DNA of 64,000 bases, from the NCBI GenBank assembly GCA_020073445.1, contig JAIQFE010000001.1:310001-374000 (forward strand), given 5' to 3'. This DNA is from Terriglobia bacterium. Lineage in GTDB: Bacteria; Acidobacteriota; Terriglobia; Bryobacterales; Bryobacteraceae. This document shows, in pieces, positions 58,679 to 64,000 of the stretch. Numbering within the stretch: the stretch's first letter is position 1; each line of letters begins with the position of its first letter. A model generated the notes under the pieces. That model was not told where the DNA came from and searched no databases. It saw only the letters and a list, made by a program, of their open reading frames with translations. Both the position numbers and the translations under genes were made by a program.

Positions 58679-60472
58679 GTGTCGAAGCCTTATCAAGTGA
58701 TTGTGGTTGGAGCCGGGCACGCCGGCTGCGAAGCGGCGCGCGCCTGCGCACGCCTAGGCTTGCGCACGGCGATGATCACGATGAACCTCGACCTGATCGC
58801 GCAGATGTCGTGCAATCCGGCGGTCGGCGGTATCGCCAAGGGACATCTGGTGCGCGAGATCGATGCGCTCGGCGGCGTGATGGGAGAGGTCACCGATGCG
58901 GTCGGTATCCAATTTCGTTTGCTCAACACGAGCCGCGGGCCAGCGGTGTGGTCGCCGCGCGCCCAGTGCGACAAGAAACAATATCGCCTAAGGATGCGCG
59001 AGGTTCTGGAGAATGAACCAAATCTGCGGATCGTCCAGGCAGAGGTGGCTCGCCTGGTGATCACCGATGGTCCGTCGCGACGCGTCACAGGCGTCGAGCT
59101 GCGCGATGGGCGGGTGCTGGATGCGGAAGCTGTCGTAGTCACCACGGGGACGTTTCTCAACGGGCTGGCGCACGTCGGCGAGCAGACCTACAGTTGCGGG
59201 CGCAGCGGCGAGGCGCCGTCCAATCTGCTGGGCGATCAGCTACGCTCGCTCGGCCTGGAGTGGAAACGATTGAAGACCGGAACTCCCCCGCGGCTGGATG
59301 GCCGGACGATTGAGTGGTCCCGGTTCGAGCCTCAGCACGGCGATCCGGAGCCTACGCCATTTTCATTCCTTACTACAAAGATAGTACGTGAGCAGGTCCC
59401 CTGCCACATCGCCTTCACTACGGAAGAAACCCATTCAATTCTTAGAGATAGCATCCAGAGGTCGCCGCTCTATAGCGGACAGATTGAGGGAATCGGCCCT
59501 CGGTATTGTCCTTCCATTGAAGACAAGGTTGTGAAGTTCCCGGACAAGACTCGTCACCAGTTGTTCCTGGAACCCGAGGGGTTAGATACCTACGAGGTCT
59601 ACGTCAACGGTATGTCCACCAGCATGCCCATCGATGTCCAGACCAGAATGCTTGCTTCGGTGCCGGGACTGGAAGATACCGAAATGATCCGGCCGGGATA
59701 TGCAATCGAGTATGACGCGATCGATCCGCGGGAATTGAAGCATACTCTGGAGCTCAAGAACATCGACGGACTCTTTCTCGCCGGGCAGATCAATGGAACT
59801 TCGGGGTACGAAGAGGCCGCTTGCCAGGGCTTGATAGCCGGCCTGAATGCCGCCGCCCGCGTCGGCGCTTCGGATCCGGTGATCATCGAGAGAACGGAGG
59901 GCTACGTTGGCATCCTGGTCAGCGACCTGATCACCAAAGGCGCCGACGAGCCGTACCGCATGTTCACCTCGCGCGCGGAGTTCCGGTTGCATCTGCGGAT
60001 CGATAATGCGGACGAACGGCTTACACCGATCGGGCGTAGGGCAGGATTAGTGACGGACGATCGCTGGGACGTCTACACCAGGAAACAATCACAGAAGCGT
60101 GAGTTGCGCAATCTCTTTGAAACCCGCCCGGCGCTCGCAGAATGGATACGGCGGCCAGACAGCCGAATCGGCAATGTTTCCGGCCTTCCTGAGAACGATT
60201 GGGTCCACGGCGTCCTGCAGACAGTGGAGACGGAGTTCAAGTATTCGGGTTACATCGCGCAACAACAGAAGCTGGTCGCGAGGCTTCGGGATGCCGAATC
60301 ACGCCGAATTCCTGCCGAGTTCACCTATCGTGGCGTGCCGGGCCTATCGAACGAAGCGTCCGAAAAACTCGGCCGCGTTCGGCCGGAAACCTTGGGGCAG
60401 GCCAGCCGCATTCCTGGAATCACTCCGGCCGCGATTGCAGTGCTGGACGTGTACTTAAGCCTCCAGCGGTAA
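58679..60472 (+). CDS. mnmG: MnmG/GidA, tRNA uridine 5-carboxymethylaminomethyl modification enzyme
   Basis: 597 residues from GTG 58679. FAD-binding [14 protein letters not shown], then [37 protein letters not shown] and [23 protein letters not shown]. With MnmE, makes the cmnm5 modification at U34 of several tRNAs. C-terminal helical domain present (residues ~440-597). Slightly shorter than the usual ~620. Followed 10 bp later by rsmG, the usual gidA-gidB-parA-parB arrangement near many replication origins. Confidence 0.97.
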   Translation: MSKPYQVIVVGAGHAGCEAARACARLGLRTAMITMNLDLIAQMSCNPAVGGIAKGHLVREIDALGGVMGEVTDAVGIQFRLLNTSRGPAVWSPRAQCDKKQYRLRMREVLENEPNLRIVQAEVARLVITDGPSRRVTGVELRDGRVLDAEAVVVTTGTFLNGLAHVGEQTYSCGRSGEAPSNLLGDQLRSLGLEWKRLKTGTPPRLDGRTIEWSRFEPQHGDPEPTPFSFLTTKIVREQVPCHIAFTTEETHSILRDSIQRSPLYSGQIEGIGPRYCPSIEDKVVKFPDKTRHQLFLEPEGLDTYEVYVNGMSTSMPIDVQTRMLASVPGLEDTEMIRPGYAIEYDAIDPRELKHTLELKNIDGLFLAGQINGTSGYEEAACQGLIAGLNAAARVGASDPVIIERTEGYVGILVSDLITKGADEPYRMFTSRAEFRLHLRIDNADERLTPIGRRAGLVTDDRWDVYTRKQSQKRELRNLFETRPALAEWIRRPDSRIGNVSGLPENDWVHGVLQTVETEFKYSGYIAQQQKLVARLRDAESRRIPAEFTYRGVPGLSNEASEKLGRVRPETLGQASRIPGITPAAIAVLDVYLSLQR

Positions 60473-60482
60473 TATCGGGAGC

Positions 60483-61046
60483 ATGTTCCGAGACCTTCTC
60501 GCTCACGAGTTCAGGCCGTACGGTTCGCTTACCGTCGAGCAAATCGACGCTCTCGAAGCCCACTATAATCTGCTCATCCAGTGGAATACACGCCTCAATC
60601 TGACGCGTATCGAATCAGTCGAGGACGCTGTCCGGCTACATTACTGCGAATCGTTGTTTTTGGGAACCAGACTTCCGGCTGGGCAGCTTCGCATTGTCGA
60701 CGTGGGTTCTGGAGCTGGATTCCCCGGAATTCCCATCGCCATCATTCGGGCCGAGTGCACCGTCACGCTCGTAGAGTCCCATCAGCGAAAGGGCGTTTTT
60801 CTACGAGAGGCAAGCCGCAATCTCAAGAACGTTTCCGTAGTCACAGAACGGGCAGAAAATCTCAAAGCCCACTTTGACTGGCTAGTTTCACGAGCAGTCT
60901 TGACGCGAGATCTCCTCAATCTGAAGCTGGCAAACAACTTGGCGCTTTTGGTGGGCAGCGAGGAAGTGCCGGGTTCCAACCAGCGAGTGCCGCTGCGCTG
61001 GGGAAGAGGGCGCTACCTCGTGTTCCACGTGAAACACCCATGCTAA
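60483..61046 (+). CDS. rsmG: RsmG/GidB, 16S rRNA (guanine527-N7)-methyltransferase
   Basis: 187 residues: YNLLIQWNTRLNLTRIE, the SAM loop IVDVGSGAGFPGIPIAI, LVESHQRKGVFLREASRNL and the FDWLVSRAVL region. It methylates G527 in 16S rRNA. C-terminal 25 residues are not well matched to other RsmG sequences; there the coding also hosts a parS-like site. It starts 10 bp after mnmG. Confidence 0.92.
   Translation: MFRDLLAHEFRPYGSLTVEQIDALEAHYNLLIQWNTRLNLTRIESVEDAVRLHYCESLFLGTRLPAGQLRIVDVGSGAGFPGIPIAIIRAECTVTLVESHQRKGVFLREASRNLKNVSVVTERAENLKAHFDWLVSRAVLTRDLLNLKLANNLALLVGSEEVPGSNQRVPLRWGRGRYLVFHVKHPC
61021..61036. other. parS: parS-like centromere site (ParB binding)
   Basis: TGTTCCACGTGAAACA; the consensus parS is TGTTTCACGTGAAACA, so one of 16 positions differs, and half-site GTGAAACA is intact. 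It lies in the 3' end of rsmG, 36 bp before parA, as in many chromosomal parAB loci. ParB (61826-62740) should load here and spread to organise the origin region. Confidence 0.85.
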
Positions 61047-61071
61047 GATTCTGAAGGCGAAGTTAATCAAC

Positions 61072-61866
61072 GTGGCTAAGATCATTGCGATCTCGAATCA
61101 GAAGGGTGGCGTCGGCAAGACGACTACCGCCGTGAACCTAGCTGCATCTCTAGCTGCTAATGATCTGCGCGTTCTGCTAATCGACTGCGATCCGCAAGGA
61201 AACTCCACTAGTGGCCTGGGAATCGAAAAAACGCCCGAGATCAAGACGCTCTACGACGCACTATTCAGCGGAGTGGAAATCTCACAGACCATTCAGCCTA
61301 CGGCCTGTGACGGTCTGGACGTTATTCCAGCGGACAAGAACCTAGTCGCCGCCAATCTGGATCTGGTGGACCTTCCATCACGAGAGGATCGGCTCCATGA
61401 CGTCATCCAACCGATCCGCGACCGTTATGACTACATCCTGCTGGACTGCCCTCCAGCCCTGGATTTACTCACGTTGAACGCGTTGGTGGCCGCCGACTCT
61501 GTCCTTATTCCGATCCAATGCGAATTCTTCGCTCTGGAGGGAATCTCCCAGCTGATGGACACGGTGGACCGCGTAAAAGAGTCTTTTTCGCGATCGCTTG
61601 AGATCGAGGGGATTCTTCTCACCATGTACGACGAGCGCACGAACTTAGCCCGTCAGGTAGCCGATGATTTGAGAGATTTCTTTACGGATCAGGTACTTAC
61701 GACGGTTATTCCGCGCAGTATCCGCTTGGCGGAAGCACCCAGCTATGGAAAACCGATCCTGATGTACGATCCCCGTTCTCGGGGAGCTGAGAGCTATATA
61801 AAACTGGCGAAGGAGATTTTGGCGAATGAACAGCGCCGACGACAAGCCACGCAAAGCGCTGGGTAA
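61072..61866 (+). CDS. parA: ParA/Soj, chromosome partitioning ATPase
   Basis: 264 residues from GTG 61072. Deviant Walker A KGGVGKTTTAVNLAA, then LLIDCDPQGNSTSGLGIE and YILLDCPPALDLLTLNAL. A non-specific DNA-binding ATPase whose gradient moves ParB-parS complexes during segregation. No N-terminal HTH, so it is the short chromosomal (Soj) type. Overlaps parB by 41 bases. Confidence 0.96.
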   Translation: MAKIIAISNQKGGVGKTTTAVNLAASLAANDLRVLLIDCDPQGNSTSGLGIEKTPEIKTLYDALFSGVEISQTIQPTACDGLDVIPADKNLVAANLDLVDLPSREDRLHDVIQPIRDRYDYILLDCPPALDLLTLNALVAADSVLIPIQCEFFALEGISQLMDTVDRVKESFSRSLEIEGILLTMYDERTNLARQVADDLRDFFTDQVLTTVIPRSIRLAEAPSYGKPILMYDPRSRGAESYIKLAKEILANEQRRRQATQSAG

Positions 61867-62740
61867 GGGCCTTTCCGCGCTGCTCCCGGGACGGGGTCAG
61901 CCCGGGCCCATTGCGACCGCCACCGCTCCCGCACCGGCCCCCGCCGCAGCTAAGCCTGGAACGCTGCCGCTTAGCCTGATCCAGCCCAATCCCATGCAGC
62001 CGCGCACGTCCTTCAACGCGGACGGGCTCGAGGAACTGGCGGCCTCGATCCGGGCAAACGGAATCATTCAGCCGATTATCGTGCGCCGGATGGGCGACAC
62101 CTACCAGATTGTCGCGGGTGAGCGCCGCTGGCGGGCTGCCAGGATCGCGGAGCTCGAGGAAGTACCTGTCGTCGTGCAGGATGTTGCGGATCGAGCCATG
62201 CTCGAAGTCGCACTGATCGAGAACATCCAACGCGAAGACCTGAATCCGATCGAAACGGCGCACGCTTTTGACCGGCTCGGCCGCGATCTGGGATTGTCGC
62301 AGGAGGAAATCGGCCGCCGCACCGGCAAGGACCGGACGTCGATCGCTAACATCGTCCGCCTGCTAAAGCTGCCCAAGGAAGTTCAACTCCTGGTCGCCGA
62401 GCGACGCCTTTCGATGGGACACGCTCGAGCGATCCTGGGTTTGCCGACAGCGGATGAGCAGATTCAACTAGCGGAGAAGACGGTCGCCTTAGGGCTTTCC
62501 GTGCGTCAGGTGGAGACCCAGGTCCAGGAGATGACGGCGGACCGCGGCAAACCGGCAGGCTCGCGCAAAGAACCGGCCCAGGATCCGAACGTTAGGGCCG
62601 CGGCGGAAGAGTTGGAACGCGCCCTGGGAACTCGAGTCCGCATCGTCGAACTAAGCGAGCAGCGCGGCCGTATCGAAATCGAATACTATTCGCAAGCCGA
62701 TCTGGACCGGTTGTATCAGCAGATTATCGGCGGGAAGTAG
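61826..62740 (+). CDS. parB: ParB/Spo0J, chromosome partitioning protein
   Basis: 304 residues. N-terminal ParA-stimulating segment KPRKALGKGLSALLPG; ParB CTP-binding motifs (LIQPNPMQPRTSF, IVAGERRWRAARIAEL, ENIQREDLNPIETAHAF); HTH (LSQEEIGRRTGKDRTSIANI); C-terminal dimer region ending QADLDRLYQQIIG. It loads at parS and clamps along DNA. The stop is immediately before the tRNA 3' end on the other strand. Confidence 0.97.
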   Translation: MNSADDKPRKALGKGLSALLPGRGQPGPIATATAPAPAPAAAKPGTLPLSLIQPNPMQPRTSFNADGLEELAASIRANGIIQPIIVRRMGDTYQIVAGERRWRAARIAELEEVPVVVQDVADRAMLEVALIENIQREDLNPIETAHAFDRLGRDLGLSQEEIGRRTGKDRTSIANIVRLLKLPKEVQLLVAERRLSMGHARAILGLPTADEQIQLAEKTVALGLSVRQVETQVQEMTADRGKPAGSRKEPAQDPNVRAAAEELERALGTRVRIVELSEQRGRIEIEYYSQADLDRLYQQIIGGK

Positions 62741-62817
62741 TGGTGCCGGCGGCTGGATTCGAACCAGCTACCTACGGATTATGAGACCGTCGCTCTAACC
62801 AACTGAGCTACGCCGGC
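62741..62817 (-). tRNA. tRNA with CAT anticodon, probably elongator tRNA-Met
   Basis: Minus strand: acceptor GCCGGCG/CGCCGGC, D-stem GCTC/GAGC, anticodon arm ACGGT-CTCATAA-TCCGT with anticodon CAT and a T-T mismatch at the loop-closing pair, T-stem GCTGG/CCAGC, A73 and encoded CCA. The G1-C72 pair excludes an initiator. A CAT anticodon could also be tRNA-Ile2 (lysidine type); the sequence leans to Met. It abuts the parB stop. Confidence 0.9.
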
Positions 62818-62877
62818 GCTGCTACCAGCGTAAGGATCAAGGCTGGAAGCTGTCAAGTTTGGACTACAATTTCTCTA

Positions 62878-64000
62878 GTGTCTTCTCCGGCTGTTCAATT
62901 CTCGAACGTTTCTAAGAGCTACTCGATCTACGCGGCCCCGCGCGATCGATTGAAGGAGCTCGCGACGTTCCAAACACGCCGCTTTCATAAGGAGTTCTGG
63001 GCGTTGCGGGACGTGAGCTTCGACGTGCAGCGCGGAGAAACCTTTTGCGTGGTCGGGGAAAACGGTTCGGGCAAGAGTACACTTCTCCAGATCTGCGCCG
63101 GAATTCTCGCGCCCACCAGCGGCTCGGCGATTGCGCATGGCCGGGTCGCGGCACTGCTTGAGCTGGGTTCGGGTTTCAATCCCGAATTCTCTGGCAAGGA
63201 CAACGTGTACTTGAATGGCGCAATTCTTGGCCTCTCGAACAAAGAAATGGATCGCCGGTTCCCGGAAATCGAAGCGTTCGCGGAGATTGGAGATTTTATC
63301 CACCAGCCCGTGAAGACCTATTCGAGCGGCATGGCTGTCCGGCTGGCGTTCGCCGTCGCGATCCACGTCGATCCGGAAATCCTGCTGGTGGATGAAGCGC
63401 TCGCTGTGGGGGATGTCTATTTCCGGCAGCGCTGCATGCGCAAAGTACACGAACTCCGGCAGCGCGGCGTCACGATTCTGTTTGTCTCCCATGCAACCGG
63501 AGACGTCAAGGCGTTGGGGGATCGAGCCATGTGGCTGGAGAACGGTGTGGTGAAAGCACTCGGAAGAACGGACTTGGTGGTCGCCCAGTACCTTGCCGCG
63601 ATGTCTGAGAAAGATCGCGTTTACCAAGCCCATGAATTTCCCGTAGCCGAAGGGCGGAACTTGCAAACGCCGGAAGAGGTTATCGAGGAAATTCCCAACG
63701 TCGACCACCGCTTTGGCGACGGAAAAGCGGAAATCCTGGGAATTACAGTGCTGGACGCAGAGGGCTCGCGGGTCACTTCACTCAAGCCGAATTCTACAAT
63801 TGTAGTAAGAATCAGCGTAAGAGCGAAAGAAAATCTCGACCGGCCCATTGTGGGTTTCATGTTCCGCAATCACCTCGGCGTCGACTTCGCGGGCACCAAT
63901 ACCGCTCGGGAACGTCAGGATCTTCCGCCCATGATCGCCGGCGATGTTTGCACCGTCGATTTTTACCTGGATCTACCGGCATTGTACGCGTCGTCGTTCT
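62878..64000 (+). CDS. Wzt-like polysaccharide ABC transporter ATPase (3' end outside window)
   Basis: 374 codons visible from GTG 62878, still open at the window edge. Walker A is VGENGSGKST, signature YSSGMAVRLAFAVA, Walker B ILLVDEALAVGD and an H-loop VSHATGD. After residue ~240 a second domain begins (FGDGKAEILGITVLDAEGSR, then GFMFRNHLGVDFAGTNT), which is the Wzt C-terminal carbohydrate-binding domain that recognises the capped O-antigen. It exports polysaccharide across the inner membrane with a Wzm permease, expected just outside the window. Fits the LPS/ligase genes elsewhere. Confidence 0.92.
   Translation, partial: MSSPAVQFSNVSKSYSIYAAPRDRLKELATFQTRRFHKEFWALRDVSFDVQRGETFCVVGENGSGKSTLLQICAGILAPTSGSAIAHGRVAALLELGSGFNPEFSGKDNVYLNGAILGLSNKEMDRRFPEIEAFAEIGDFIHQPVKTYSSGMAVRLAFAVAIHVDPEILLVDEALAVGDVYFRQRCMRKVHELRQRGVTILFVSHATGDVKALGDRAMWLENGVVKALGRTDLVVAQYLAAMSEKDRVYQAHEFPVAEGRNLQTPEEVIEEIPNVDHRFGDGKAEILGITVLDAEGSRVTSLKPNSTIVVRISVRAKENLDRPIVGFMFRNHLGVDFAGTNTARERQDLPPMIAGDVCTVDFYLDLPALYASSF

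Noticed and set aside
62741-62817. CAT tRNA as initiator tRNA-fMet
   Set aside because: The first pair is G1-C72; bacterial initiators have an unpaired C1-A72.
62875-63708. 277-codon open frame on the minus strand
   Set aside because: It mirrors the Wzt-like ATPase, whose Walker and signature motifs are in the plus frame; it has no recognisable family.

Overview
This is a dense, GC-rich bacterial chromosome segment with about 70 protein genes on both strands, many short overlaps of the TAATG/ATGA type, frequent GTG and TTG starts, and no gene-free stretch longer than about 300 bases. It encodes a Gram-negative envelope: lipid A enzymes (LpxA twice, LpxI, LpxD), dTDP-rhamnose enzymes (RfbC, RfbB), UDP-sugar dehydrogenase, MurJ, O-antigen ligase, a Wzt-like exporter ATPase, Lol-type ABC proteins and bactofilin. 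The gene repertoire (carboxypeptidase-regulatory-like exported protein, split acyl-CoA mutase, GldA/F/G with DUF4340, NYN-LOTUS protein, small reaction-centre-type cytochrome c, palindromic intergenic repeats) suggests an Acidobacteriota member of the Solibacter/Bryobacterales kind. That placement is inference from gene content, not from a marker tree. No phage, insertion sequence, integrase or CRISPR array was seen.

Layout. 1-6.5 kb: end of a first lpxA, lpxI, a DUF6159 membrane protein, a Lol-like ATPase, gatB, a toast-rack-like lipoprotein, rfbC-rfbB. 6.6-16 kb: a large exported beta-sandwich protein, murJ, a phospholipase-D-type synthase, an EEP-family phosphohydrolase, truA, a second lpxA, an orphan cytochrome oxidase subunit III, SDR and YihY proteins. 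16-21.3 kb: a ComEA-like protein, a CCAEP-tail radical SAM protein with an ATP-grasp partner, ugd and a SirB1 protein. 21.3-29.8 kb: a YggX-like protein, RidA, an NYN-LOTUS protein, the two separated subunits of an acyl-CoA mutase with isobutyryl-CoA-mutase-type residues, a nitrilase, an AraC regulator, an outer-membrane barrel, bactofilin. 29.9-36 kb: lysS, a decayed four-helix-bundle gene between inverted tandem-like repeats, a LolC/E permease, VOC and dienelactone hydrolase proteins, cupins (one broken by TGA).

36-42.5 kb: a GldA-GldF-GldG-DUF4340 transporter operon behind a near-consensus sigma-70 promoter, followed by the NAD salvage pair pncB-pncA. 42.7-48.4 kb: lpxD, a membrane-anchored degenerate JAMM protein, rsmI, hemH, rlmH, a palindromic repeat, and a thiolase with a mini-DUF35 partner. 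48.5-53.7 kb: an ECF sigma/anti-sigma/exported-protein operon, rhodanese, O-antigen ligase, a CheW-like protein and a DapA-family aldolase. 53.7-57.4 kb (minus strand): hemD-atpZ-atpI-atpB-atpE without atpF or F1 genes, a small diheme cytochrome, ferredoxin and tRNA-Arg(CCT). 57.4-64 kb: purD, mnmG-rsmG-parA-parB with a parS-like site at the end of rsmG, a CAT-anticodon tRNA and the start of a Wzt-like gene that runs off the window.

Themes. Lipid A and surface polysaccharide genes recur through the window but are scattered among housekeeping genes instead of forming one locus. The least explained systems are the CCAEP radical SAM/ATP-grasp pair, the membrane MPN protein, the NYN-LOTUS protein, and the unassigned acyl-CoA mutase.
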